From JBBATK01 sp046297095 (GTDB taxonomy: Bacteria > Bacteroidota > Ignavibacteria > Kapaibacteriales > NICIL-2), in NCBI GenBank assembly GCA_046297095.1, contig JBKCNS010000031.1:1-64000 (forward strand): a DNA stretch of 64,000 bases, read 5' to 3'. Position 1 is the stretch's first letter, and the number at the start of each line of letters is the position of its first letter. Both the position numbers and the translations under genes were made by a program. The notes below the pieces were generated by a model, which had not been told where the DNA came from, searched no databases, and was given only the letters and a program-made list of their open reading frames with translations. This document shows, piece by piece, positions 8,686 through 17,490 of the stretch.

Positions 8686-11565
8686 TTAGTTCAGTGTGTA
8701 GCCAAAGCTTAAGCTGATGGCTCTACCGCGTTGAACAGAAGCAACCGTTACACCTCCCTGCACCCAGTCTGTAGGCGGATTCAACAAATCGCGCACACTA
8801 AGCTTCAGCGTGAATGCATCGCCAATCGGGCGAGAGATGTTTACATCAATCTGATCTCTGGGCATCTCGTACACATGCGGATCGTCGAATGCAAAAGCAC
8901 CTACCTGTGCTACTTGCACTATTCTCTTGCCGGCGCGGTTGTACGAGAGATTCACCGAAGTGCGTGACTCCGGCTCTACGTAAAACAGTCCGAAGTTGAT
9001 GGAGTACGGAGACTGTCCCCAGAGTGGGCGGATGTCGTTCTTCAGACCCTGAAGAACATTGATCTCGGAGCGAATTATGGCGATGTTCGAGGTGAAAAGG
9101 AAGTTTGAAAGAGCATCGGAAATCACGGACAATGATTTGCGCAATTCCACCTCGAAACCATAATTCACGGCGTCGTCTTTAGCATTCTCGAAAGAGCGCT
9201 GAATCTCGCTCGCAGCAGGGATGATTGTCTCTTCTATTGCATTCTTGAAGCGCTTGTAGAATACACCTGCCGAAATCACCTCGCCGGCCTTGGGGAACAC
9301 TTCCCAGCGCAGATCGTAGTTCTGAATAAGCGCACGAGTAAGGCGAGGATTACCTTGAATGAGAGCAAGGTTTTGGAAGTCGTAGAAGGCAAAGGGAGCG
9401 AATTCGCGTATCGAGGGGCGGGTAAGTGTCTGAGATGCGCTGAATCGCACGTTCATGTCGTCGTAGGCCTTCCACACCACATTCAACGCGGGAAGAAGGT
9501 CGGTGGTGTGAAGGTTCGTGCGAATCATACTGTCCGGAATGGATGTTCCGGTTTTGAAGCTGTAGGTAGACTGAAGATTGGTTTGATTGTCTTCAACACG
9601 AGCACCGGCAATGGCTCTCAGGTTCATGCCGAAAACTTCAAAGGGCATATCCACCATTGCATATCCCGCATACAGCGACTCATCAGCCGTGTAGGAATCC
9701 GAACTCTTGGAGTCTTCGGACATAGCAAGTCCATCGGGGCCAAAATTTCCTGCAGAGAAGATTTGATCAGGGGTTTGAGCCAAGATGCTGTCTGCAACTA
9801 CTTCACCACGGGTAAAAATCTTCGATTGAATGTACGTAAAGGAACGTGTATTAAACGTACGATCGCGGCGCTCTGTCATGGCACCAACTTTGATCTTTGC
9901 AGAGCCCACGGGAAGGGCCAGATTCAACGCACCATTAAGCACGCGATCCGATAGATCAGACATAAATCTTCCTGCCATGGTGCCGTCTCCCTGCTGCGAT
10001 CCGGGATACGGAATATCGGCAACGAATTGATCCTGAGTATTCAACTCGCGCGAGTAGCGTAAGCGGCGGAAGTCGGGCTGATTACGCGAAGACGAAGACA
10101 TTCCAAGCTTCCAATCCACAAACAGATTTCCTGCGTCCTCGAGCGTGTGCTCACCAAGCAACTGGCTGGACAGCAGCGACTTCTCGGTATAATCAAAACT
10201 GTTGAGTCGTAGGTCGCGAGTTTGCGCAAAGTTTGATCCGTTCAGTGCAATCACATCGTCGTCGGCAGCGTGATTGTATGTATTGCGCAGGCTGATCATG
10301 GAGGTAGGACCAAGCTTCACCGCACAGTTGAAGAGAGCATTGAGGTTCACGGAGCGTGACCATTGCGTTCCTGCGAATTCAAAGATCTGCTCACGCGTGC
10401 TGGCAATACCGGATTTCTTGAGCTCAGAGAGTGCTACACTATTGCCATAGTTCGCCGAGGCAATCACACCAACCTCTGTGCCACCGGGTGTGTACACATT
10501 ACTGAACGAGAGACCGAAGTTTCCGTTCGGCATCGCGGTTCTCTGCTCGCTTCTCCATACGTTATTGTTGAACGATGATCCCAGCGTGCGGAATTGCTCG
10601 GCAGCTGCAGTGTTCTCGGGTGTTTGATCGCCGGCATAATACGCGCGTGTCTTTGCAATAAGCGCGTTCATGTCGAAGCGTGTGGCAGGAACGGTAGAGG
10701 GCATGGCGCGTGTGCCGTCGTCGAATCCAAGGTAATCGCGGGCACCGCCCGTGTAGGTGGTAAACGCATTTGATTGCCCGGTAAGATTATCCGTTCCGCC
10801 CATACCGCCGCTCATGCGAACTGCATAGCCATCGGGGAAATCCACCGTTTGCAATTGCACCAAACCACCTGCAAAGTTTCCGGGAAGGTCGGGGGTAAAG
10901 GATTTTACCACGCTTGCATTCTGCAAAAACTCCGCGGGGAACATGTCGAAAGCGAACGCTTTCTTGTCGTTCTCCGTGGAAGCAAGCGATGCGCCGTTAA
11001 GTGTGGTATTGTTGTAACGCTCGTTGATACCGCGCACGTACACAAACTTGTCGCCCACCAACGTAACGCCCGAAACCCGCTTCAGTACTTGGCCTGCGTC
11101 GTTGTCGGTTTGGCGCTTAATCTCCTGTTCACTTACACCGTCGCTTACTTGCGCGGCATTTTTTCTTTGAGTGAGAATTGCTGCTTCGGTTTCCCTAGCG
11201 GCTTTAGCTTCCACCACCACATCGGCGGTGGTTTTGCGCTCCGGCTTCAGAACCGCATCGGCATTGGATGTTTTGCCTGCCAGCACCTGAACACGCTCGA
11301 TAAGCTTTTCTTGAAAACCAAGAAATCTAAAGCGAACATCATATTCGCCTACCGGAACGTTGCGCAAAGCATAGCTGCCCTTGGAGTCGGCATAGGTTCC
11401 CTTTACTTTTCCATTGACAGTAATGACCACAGTGGCCCTTACTAACGGATCACCGGTTTCACCATCTGTTACTTTTCCGGAAATGGTACCGGTTGCGTCT
11501 TGGGAAAAAACTGCAGAGGTGCACACGATGGTGCACATAATCATAACAAGGAAGCGAGAATACAT
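8686..11565 (-). CDS. TonB-dependent outer-membrane receptor with carboxypeptidase-like N-terminal domain
   Basis: Imports an unknown ligand across the outer membrane using TonB energy. A signal peptide ends near SAVFSQ (residue ~22). Then come a CarboxypepD_reg-like beta-sandwich (GTISGKVTDGETGDPL through about residue 105), a plug domain (QVSDGVSEQEIKRQTDNDAGQ and the VRGINERYNNTTLNG region, residues ~130-240), and a long beta-barrel ending in an aromatic-rich LSFGYTLN strand. No SusD-like partner is adjacent; the downstream gene instead encodes the duplicated secreted protein, a pairing often seen in Bacteroidota. The start at 11565 is preferred over an upstream ATG because it gives a clean signal peptide; no Shine-Dalgarno is seen. 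Direct repeats upstream suggest phosphate control. Confidence 0.9.
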   Translation of the reverse strand: MYSRFLVMIMCTIVCTSAVFSQDATGTISGKVTDGETGDPLVRATVVITVNGKVKGTYADSKGSYALRNVPVGEYDVRFRFLGFQEKLIERVQVLAGKTSNADAVLKPERKTTADVVVEAKAARETEAAILTQRKNAAQVSDGVSEQEIKRQTDNDAGQVLKRVSGVTLVGDKFVYVRGINERYNNTTLNGASLASTENDKKAFAFDMFPAEFLQNASVVKSFTPDLPGNFAGGLVQLQTVDFPDGYAVRMSGGMGGTDNLTGQSNAFTTYTGGARDYLGFDDGTRAMPSTVPATRFDMNALIAKTRAYYAGDQTPENTAAAEQFRTLGSSFNNNVWRSEQRTAMPNGNFGLSFSNVYTPGGTEVGVIASANYGNSVALSELKKSGIASTREQIFEFAGTQWSRSVNLNALFNCAVKLGPTSMISLRNTYNHAADDDVIALNGSNFAQTRDLRLNSFDYTEKSLLSSQLLGEHTLEDAGNLFVDWKLGMSSSSRNQPDFRRLRYSRELNTQDQFVADIPYPGSQQGDGTMAGRFMSDLSDRVLNGALNLALPVGSAKIKVGAMTERRDRTFNTRSFTYIQSKIFTRGEVVADSILAQTPDQIFSAGNFGPDGLAMSEDSKSSDSYTADESLYAGYAMVDMPFEVFGMNLRAIAGARVEDNQTNLQSTYSFKTGTSIPDSMIRTNLHTTDLLPALNVVWKAYDDMNVRFSASQTLTRPSIREFAPFAFYDFQNLALIQGNPRLTRALIQNYDLRWEVFPKAGEVISAGVFYKRFKNAIEETIIPAASEIQRSFENAKDDAVNYGFEVELRKSLSVISDALSNFLFTSNIAIIRSEINVLQGLKNDIRPLWGQSPYSINFGLFYVEPESRTSVNLSYNRAGKRIVQVAQVGAFAFDDPHVYEMPRDQIDVNISRPIGDAFTLKLSVRDLLNPPTDWVQGGVTVASVQRGRAISLSFGYTLN

Positions 11566-11605
11566 AAGGATAGAGGCGGATAGAATTACACACACAACTA
11601 CGGTG

Positions 11606-11613
11606 CGAACTTA
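11606..11613 (-). promoter_or_regulatory. Likely -7 promoter element of the TonB receptor gene
   Basis: On the minus strand this reads TAAGTTCG, close to the Bacteroidota TAnnTTTG element. It lies about 40 nt before the start codon and about 31 nt downstream of the GTAACA repeat array. Confidence 0.45.
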
Positions 11614-11644
11614 TCCGTGGCCTGTATCGTCAGTGTTTCGGCAA

Positions 11645-11685
11645 TGTTACGCTTGTGTTACGTCGTGTTACCAGAACGTAACACG
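11645..11685 (-). promoter_or_regulatory. Pho-box-like array of GTAACA direct repeats with an overlapping palindrome
   Basis: On the minus strand GTAACA occurs three times (11666-11671, 11656-11661, 11645-11650) with periods of 10 and 11 nt, i.e. one per helical turn. A further GTAACACG/CGTGTTAC pair forms a perfect 8-bp inverted repeat with a 6-nt spacer (11664-11685). PhoB/PhoP operators are direct repeats with an 11-bp period, and Bacillus PhoP uses TT(A/C/T)ACA. The position upstream of the likely promoter fits an activator site. Confidence 0.55.
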
Positions 11686-11724
11686 AGATTTATCCCTCTT
11701 TACGGGGCGTTTTGAGGCAGGAGA

Positions 11725-12633
11725 TTAGGAGGCGGTAATCCTATGTTGAGAATAATATTCTCTGTATGCCTGTTTTACCAGCCCGTCGCTGAGGCCAAGC
11801 TTAGGAACATACATGTGTTCGGCACCCATATGCGATAGTATCGAGAGGAAAATCTCGCCGGCGGGTACAATCACATCAGCACGATCGGGATGAAGTCCGT
11901 ACCGTTCCATGCGCTCGTCGATGCTACATTCACTGAGATCGCGAACAAGTTTCTTGAGTTGAGAAACACGAAGAGCTTTGCCCGGCTCGTTGTGAATGAG
12001 TTTATACAGACGATTGATATTCCCGCCGGAACCCACCGGTGTTAGATTATCTCCACGCTGTATGTGATCGTCCAGCCACAACTGCAACGATTTCCATTCA
12101 CTCTTCTTGACTTTGTCTTTGAGTAAACGAATGGTGCCTATCTGAAACGAATGTTCCGCCACCGACACACCACCGGTAAACACAACCGTTTCCGTGCTAC
12201 CTCCGCCCACATCGATAAACAGGCAATTCTTGTTGAGCTTCTTGGCAAAAGCGCTCTGACTAAGATTAATCACACCGGCCTCTTCATCGCCGCTGAGTAC
12301 CTGCACGGGAATTCCGGTACGCCGCATTACATGCAGAAGAACATCGTCGGCATTCTCTGCCTCTCGCATGGCCGACGTTGCAGCAGCTTTGTAATGAACT
12401 ACCTCGTGAAGGCGCATTACACTGCTGAAGGCAGACATCGCATCGCACAAACGCTCGATGGTAGACGGCCGAATGCGCTGCTCGCTAAACGTATCTTCGC
12501 CAAGGCGCACGGGCAACCGAAGCAGGGTGATCTTGGAGAATCGCGTCTCGGAAGGCGTGACGAACACTTGCTCCACGAGCAATCGTACGGAATTCGAACC
12601 TATATCTATGGCAGCAAAACGACGAACGTCCAT
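11725..12633 (-). CDS. ppx: Exopolyphosphatase / Ppx-GppA family phosphatase
   Basis: Hydrolyses terminal phosphate from polyphosphate, or pppGpp to ppGpp; cytosolic. The ASKHA-type signatures are clear: AAIDIGSNSVRLLV at the N-terminus and FIDVGGGSTETVVF near residue 145. At about 302 residues it is the short form made of the Ppx/GppA core only, without the C-terminal HD-like domain of the ~500-residue E. coli enzymes. The start at the ATG in 12631-12633 begins MDVRRFAAID; a 16-codon upstream extension is not needed. The gene lies 69 nt after ppk1 on the same strand, so polyphosphate synthesis and breakdown are probably co-transcribed. Confidence 0.92.
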   Translation of the reverse strand: MDVRRFAAIDIGSNSVRLLVEQVFVTPSETRFSKITLLRLPVRLGEDTFSEQRIRPSTIERLCDAMSAFSSVMRLHEVVHYKAAATSAMREAENADDVLLHVMRRTGIPVQVLSGDEEAGVINLSQSAFAKKLNKNCLFIDVGGGSTETVVFTGGVSVAEHSFQIGTIRLLKDKVKKSEWKSLQLWLDDHIQRGDNLTPVGSGGNINRLYKLIHNEPGKALRVSQLKKLVRDLSECSIDERMERYGLHPDRADVIVPAGEIFLSILSHMGAEHMYVPKLGLSDGLVKQAYREYYSQHRITAS

Positions 12634-12702
12634 GAATGCTGAGGGAATGGAACCGATGGCTAAGAATACACACGCCGGCAAGCTTTATCTATGCGCCGTC
12701 AA

Positions 12703-14787
12703 TCAGCTGCGGCTGCGCTTTGCTCCTTTAGAGCTAGCTGTGCTGCCTGCACTGCGCGAAAGTAGCGCCAGGCTGTCAATCATCAAAAACTGCGATCGTA
12801 CTTTAGCTACTGCAGTACTGCGCGGCTTCGGTCTGTTCCACCGGCGCGCCTTAACGTTATCACGAAGCTGCAGATCGAGAATATCCTGCAGCTCCTTTTG
12901 AAGATCCGGGTCGTACACGGGGCAACTCACCTCGATGCGTTGGTCCAGATTACGCGTCATCATGTCTGCCGACGAGATAAAATACAGCGGCTCGCCGCCG
13001 TGCTCAAAGCGGAAGATTCTTGAGTGCTCCAGGTAACGATCGATAATGCTGGTCACGCGAATATTCTCGCTCATGCCCGGCACACCCGGCAGCAAGGTGC
13101 ACATGCCACGCACGATAAGATCTATGGGAACTCCGGCGTTCGAAGCCCTATACAGCGCTTCAATCATCTGCTCGTCCACCAGACTATTGAGTTTCAGAAT
13201 AATTCCACTGCGCTTCCCTGCTTCGGCTTGCTCAATTTCAAAATCAATATACTTGAGTAATCGTGCTCGCGTGCGTGTTGGCGAAACAATCAAATGCTTG
13301 GTGTTTTTCAGCAGGTAGTTTTTTTCGAAGAAAGCAAAGAGCATCTGCACTTCGGAGGTGATTCGTTTGTCGGCGGTGAACAGCGCATCATCGCAGTAGG
13401 CGCGTGCAGTTACTTCGTTGAAGTTTCCGGTGCTGATGTGCGTATAGAGCTGACGTTTTTTTCCTTCGGTACGCTCGATAAGCACAAGTTTGGAATGTAC
13501 CTTTAACGAGGGCACTCCGTAAATCACATTTATTCCTGCATCGGCAAGTTCGCGAGCCCATTGAATGTTTGCTTCTTCGTCGAAGCGTGCTTGCAATTCC
13601 ACAACCACCGTTACCGATTTACCGTTGCGCGCGGCATTTACCAACGCATTCACCACATGCGAAGCCCGAGCAGCGCGGTACAGCGTCATGTTAATTCTTT
13701 TCACATCGGGGTCTATAGCTGCCTCGCGAAGCAGATCGAGCAAATGCACGAACGACTGATACGGGTAATGCACCATGATATCGCGCTCTTTGATGGCATC
13801 GAAAGTGCTTCTGTGACGCAAAAAATCTTTGTGCGGCAGAGGTTTCAGCGGCTTGTACAGCAGATGCGATAATCCCAGTGAAGGAAAACTGATAAAGTCC
13901 TTGAAGTTGTGGTAGCGTCCCGCCGGTATCAAGCTTTCGGCACCTTGAAGTTTCATACGAGAGCGGAAAGCATCGAGCAAATCGGGGGCGATGTCGGCGT
14001 CGTACACAAAGCGTACCGGCGCACCTTTTTGCCTGTTCTTCACGCTGCGCGCAATCTTGTCGAGCAAACTCGCAGAGATGTCGGAATCTAAATCAAGCTC
14101 TTGGTCGCGCGTGAGCTTTACGGTATATGCTTCACAAGTATCGAACTCAATATTGGAAAACAACTCGGGAAGATTATGCCGAATAATGTCTTCCAAAAGG
14201 ATGATCGAATGCGTCTTCCCCTCCGACGGTAGTTTCACAAAACGACCTGTGAGAGCCGAAGGCACCTCTACCACCGAGAACTGTGGCTGCTTCTGATACT
14301 TTTTGCCGGTAAGCTTGATTGCCAGATAGATGGCTGAGTCCCGTAGGTAGGGAAAACTCTGAACTTGATTCAGCATGATGGGTACCAGCGCCGGGCGAAC
14401 GGTCTCGGAGAAATACTCCTTGATGAATGCGCTCTGCTGCGGAGTTACCATGGTTTCGTCGATGATAAACACTCCGTGTTTGCGCAGCTCCTTACGGATG
14501 GACTCGTAGGTAGATTCGAAGGTCTTGTTCAAGCCAATAACTATTTCCTGAATCTGCGCAAGTAAGTCGGCCGGCTTTGCATGCAAGCTCGTTTTTGCCT
14601 TAGAGCCCAGCTTCATCAAACGGCGCACGGTGGCTATACGCACCCGGTAAAACTCATCCAGATTATTCGAGAAGATTCCAAGAAAGCGTAAGCGTTCGAG
14701 CAGCGGTGTGGTTTTGTCTTGCGCTTCTTCAAGAACACGAGCATTGAATGCCAGCCAGGAAATCTCCCGGTTTATGTATCTCTTCAC
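12703..14787 (-). CDS. ppk: Polyphosphate kinase 1
   Basis: Polymerises the gamma-phosphate of ATP into inorganic polyphosphate. All family landmarks are present: YINREISWLAFNARVLEEA at the N-terminus, the DYPYQS-like loop (HYPYQSFVHLLDLL), VELQARFDEEANI, and the HKD-type motifs KVHSKLVLIER and YTHISTGNFNEVTARAYCDD that carry the phosphorylated histidines. The 694-residue length matches E. coli Ppk (688). A Lys/Arg/Ser-rich tail (ASSKGAKRSRS) follows the catalytic part. It is followed by ppx and preceded on the same strand by an exported protein gene. GTAACA/GTTACC repeats upstream suggest phosphate-responsive expression. Confidence 0.96.
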   Translation of the reverse strand: MKRYINREISWLAFNARVLEEAQDKTTPLLERLRFLGIFSNNLDEFYRVRIATVRRLMKLGSKAKTSLHAKPADLLAQIQEIVIGLNKTFESTYESIRKELRKHGVFIIDETMVTPQQSAFIKEYFSETVRPALVPIMLNQVQSFPYLRDSAIYLAIKLTGKKYQKQPQFSVVEVPSALTGRFVKLPSEGKTHSIILLEDIIRHNLPELFSNIEFDTCEAYTVKLTRDQELDLDSDISASLLDKIARSVKNRQKGAPVRFVYDADIAPDLLDAFRSRMKLQGAESLIPAGRYHNFKDFISFPSLGLSHLLYKPLKPLPHKDFLRHRSTFDAIKERDIMVHYPYQSFVHLLDLLREAAIDPDVKRINMTLYRAARASHVVNALVNAARNGKSVTVVVELQARFDEEANIQWARELADAGINVIYGVPSLKVHSKLVLIERTEGKKRQLYTHISTGNFNEVTARAYCDDALFTADKRITSEVQMLFAFFEKNYLLKNTKHLIVSPTRTRARLLKYIDFEIEQAEAGKRSGIILKLNSLVDEQMIEALYRASNAGVPIDLIVRGMCTLLPGVPGMSENIRVTSIIDRYLEHSRIFRFEHGGEPLYFISSADMMTRNLDQRIEVSCPVYDPDLQKELQDILDLQLRDNVKARRWNRPKPRSTAVAKVRSQFLMIDSLALLSRSAGSTASSKGAKRSRS

Positions 14788-14827
14788 GGGTGAGCGGTGA
14801 TATGATGAGCGATGACACGGTGAAGCG

Positions 14828-14883
14828 CAAATTTGCCACCTTCCTACCGCCTACCGGTGTTACGAATTGGTAACGAATGCTAC
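14828..14883 (-). promoter_or_regulatory. Pho-box-like repeats and promoter region of ppk
   Basis: On the minus strand, GTAGCA (14878-14883), GTTACC (14869-14874) and GTAACA (14858-14863) run in the same direction; the last two have the 11-nt period of a Pho box, the first a 9-nt offset. GTTAC and GTAAC also form an inverted repeat with a 6-nt spacer, exactly as upstream of the TonB receptor gene. About 22 nt further on, CAAATTTG (14828-14835) is a plausible -7 element. Confidence 0.5.
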
Positions 14884-14931
14884 GGTAATAGCACACTCCG
14901 ACTCCTATGTGAGAGCTTGCACCAATAGACG

Positions 14932-16533
14932 CTACTTAGGCCTCTCGCCGGAGGGCTGCCCGGACGATGGCGCCGGTGCTGCCTTTGGAGAAAGGGGAAA
15001 CGAGGGGCGCGGTGCTACTTCGCGAATGCGAGGTGGAACACGTGGGGGCGCCGGTGGTGCAACAGGCGCGCGATCTCTACTCGGTGCGCGATCCGGCGCC
15101 GGCATACGATCGGGCGTACTTGAGCGACGCGGTATGACGGGTACGTCCGGACGCGGCGGCGTGGGGGCGGTTCGTGGAACAACACCCGGAACCCAGCGCT
15201 CTCGTGAAGGACGCACTCTGGGCGGCGCTAGAGGACGCAACGGCACAACGGGTCTGTTTATCCCCGGCACCGGCCTGCCGCCAATGGGTCGGTCGCTGGG
15301 CCTGCGCCGTACTACCGGTCCGGGAGTAAAGGAGCGCAAGCAGTCTATGCGGCGCATTCTATTGCTTCGGAAATCATAGGGAAATCGCGGCGTGTAAAAC
15401 CGGTACCAATGACGCGCTTCCCAGCGGCACCACGGGTTGTATCGCCGCGGTCCGAACAACCAAAAGTCTAAGTAGGAACTCGTAAGATGAGGGAATAATG
15501 AGACACGGCGATGATTGCCAAAATGCCAACGCAAGAAATACCACGATGGTGTTCCCCACCATATCCATCGGCCGCGCACCACGGTATAACCGGTGTGATA
15601 CCACAAAGGGTAAGGATACCACTGCGGACTGGAGTACCACCACGGATATCCGGTCCAGTAGGCATACGAGGCTATGCGCCATCGTTCCGGCGGAGGCCCG
15701 GCCCATTCGGATGTTGCGTCGAAACTTTCCTCCTGCGCAAATGCTTCAGCACTTTGTTGCAATTCAGTCTTTGCTTCGGCATCGTTTTCTACCTTGGCTT
15801 GCCAGTCGCGAACATCGTTGGCTTTCTTGGAAACAAGCTCAAGATTACGCTCACGAAGTGCGTCGCGCACTGCCTGAGCATCACGCTTGTAAACATCTCC
15901 GAACAGTATGGTGGTGCGCATGTTGTCGTTCATTAAAGCAAGCACCTCGGGCGAGCTTCGCAGCACACTCATGGATCGTTGCACCGAGTCCGGATAACTG
16001 CGCATGATCTCGGAATACTTGCGCTCGAAGTCTGTTCGAATTGTATTCATCTTTATGAACAGCTCGGGGTTTTGCTTTGCCAATCGGCGTGCAGACTGCT
16101 GTGTATCATCGGGCAGACCGGCTACGATGGCATTGATATCCGCTTCACTGAGTGACGACTTGGCAAGGCGTTCCACCAAGGCATCGTATCTACTCACGTT
16201 CCACATGTCAGTTTGGGTTTCTCGGGGGTACGTGCGGGCCAGGTCCGTGAATTGCGTTTGCGATTGCTCCTGCAGTGCTGATACTCTGGCCACTGTTTCA
16301 CCGGCCGAAGACGTAATCAGCCATGCTGTTTGAACATCACTGTCGGCCATGGCCAATACATCTACAAAGTCGCTGTCGTCCTGCATTACCGAGCGTAGCA
16401 ATTCTCGATTATCCTGCGCGTGAACATGTGGCGCAGTATTGATCGTCAGGGTCATTGTTACCAACAGAACCAGAATCGGAGACACGCTTGTAACCGGACT
16501 CAAGTTTCGCGCCGTCATCAATAACCATTTCAT
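14932..16533 (-). CDS. Exported protein with helical middle and Trp/Tyr- and Pro/Arg-rich C-terminal half; function unknown
   Basis: I do not recognise a family with confidence. About 40 N-terminal residues form a hydrophobic signal sequence ending near HVHAQ. Residues ~45-265 are charged and predicted helical, with repeated short SP/PE segments (RSYPDSVQRSMSVLRSSPE). Residues ~270-390 are very rich in Trp, Tyr and Arg (WYSSPQWYPYPLWYH, GRWIWWGTPSWYF). The last ~130 residues are a basic, Pro-rich low-complexity tail. It resembles in style the DUF3300-type envelope proteins but I cannot claim membership. Start chosen at the ATG preceded by GGGAG seven bases upstream. Same strand as ppk, 144 nt before it. 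Confidence 0.7.
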   Translation of the reverse strand: MKWLLMTARNLSPVTSVSPILVLLVTMTLTINTAPHVHAQDNRELLRSVMQDDSDFVDVLAMADSDVQTAWLITSSAGETVARVSALQEQSQTQFTDLARTYPRETQTDMWNVSRYDALVERLAKSSLSEADINAIVAGLPDDTQQSARRLAKQNPELFIKMNTIRTDFERKYSEIMRSYPDSVQRSMSVLRSSPEVLALMNDNMRTTILFGDVYKRDAQAVRDALRERNLELVSKKANDVRDWQAKVENDAEAKTELQQSAEAFAQEESFDATSEWAGPPPERWRIASYAYWTGYPWWYSSPQWYPYPLWYHTGYTVVRGRWIWWGTPSWYFLRWHFGNHRRVSLFPHLTSSYLDFWLFGPRRYNPWCRWEARHWYRFYTPRFPYDFRSNRMRRIDCLRSFTPGPVVRRRPSDRPIGGRPVPGINRPVVPLRPLAPPRVRPSRERWVPGVVPRTAPTPPRPDVPVIPRRSSTPDRMPAPDRAPSRDRAPVAPPAPPRVPPRIREVAPRPSFPLSPKAAPAPSSGQPSGERPK

Positions 16534-16648
16534 AGACATACTCCCATTAATCATGCAATTCGATGTAACAGCTCAAGGCCATTCGCTGTAATAGACTCGC
16601 CCGGCGATGCAATCGTTTACTCCTACATCGCACCGTTAACAACTTTAT

Positions 16649-17404
16649 CTACTTGGCAATCCAGCCGCCATCCACAGCAAGGGCATGACCTGTTACAAAC
16701 GAGCTGGCATCGGAGCACAGCCATATAACTGCCTCCGCTACTTCTTCGGGCTCACCCAAACGTCCCACCGGCTCTTGATCTTCGAATGCTTTCTCTGCTG
16801 CTTTGTTTTTTCCGGTAAAGCGATCAATCATCGGAGTGCGAATCACTCCGGGGCACACGGCATTTATGCGAATGCCGCTTTTGGCGTACTCTATCGCCGC
16901 ACCTTTGGTTAATCCCACAATTCCATGCTTCGATGCGCAGTACGCCGGCAAGCCCGAAAAGCCCACCAGTCCTGCCACCGAGGCGCAGTTCACAATTGCA
17001 CCTTTGCCATGCTCAAGCATGGCGGGAATCTGATTCTTCATGCACAGCCACACGCCCTTTAGATTGATTTCAATAGTGTTATCCCAATTCTCCTCGGTGC
17101 ATTCATGCGTGTTTGCCGGATGCCCTTCTATGCCTGCATTGTTGAATGCATAATCCAAGCGTCCAAAAGCAGACACCGCAGCTTTAACGGCAGCCTCCAC
17201 TTCAGCGGCGTTACGAACATTGCAATGAACGTGAATGGCACGGCCGCCATCGGCGTTAATTGTATCGGCCGTAGAGTGATCCTCACTCCAATCCACCACA
17301 CACACCTGCGCGCCATTTTTGGCAAAAGCCAATGCGGTTGCGCGGCCAATGCCAAAAGAACCGCCTGTTACAAAAGCTACTTTTCCGTCGAATATCTTTT
17401 TCAT
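16649..17404 (-). CDS. Short-chain dehydrogenase/reductase (SDR) family oxidoreductase
   Basis: Classical NAD(P)-dependent SDR of 251 residues, substrate unknown. Seen: the TGGSFGIG nucleotide-binding loop near residue 14, an aspartate at the end of beta-2 (VVDWSED) that favours NAD over NADP, the NNAG motif near residue 89, the catalytic Ser (NCASVAG) and YCASKHG (Tyr-x3-Lys), and a PGVIRTPM segment typical of the family. It stands 115 nt before the start of the exported-protein gene on the same strand; no functional link is apparent. Confidence 0.9.
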   Translation of the reverse strand: MKKIFDGKVAFVTGGSFGIGRATALAFAKNGAQVCVVDWSEDHSTADTINADGGRAIHVHCNVRNAAEVEAAVKAAVSAFGRLDYAFNNAGIEGHPANTHECTEENWDNTIEINLKGVWLCMKNQIPAMLEHGKGAIVNCASVAGLVGFSGLPAYCASKHGIVGLTKGAAIEYAKSGIRINAVCPGVIRTPMIDRFTGKNKAAEKAFEDQEPVGRLGEPEEVAEAVIWLCSDASSFVTGHALAVDGGWIAK

Positions 17405-17490
17405 GTCTGTCTCCGTGTGATATGAGTTGTGTTGTGAGGTGAGTTGTGATTCATTTGGCTACGTTATCACGAGTAGTGATTTGATGCGTG

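Noticed and set aside
9355..9954. 199-codon open frame on the plus strand inside the TonB receptor gene
   Set aside because: Antisense shadow of the barrel region, without any recognisable domain.
14867..15379. Glycine- and arginine-rich open frame on the plus strand
   Set aside because: It is the antisense of the Pro/Arg-rich tail of the exported protein at 14932-16533; its low complexity simply mirrors GC-rich proline codons.
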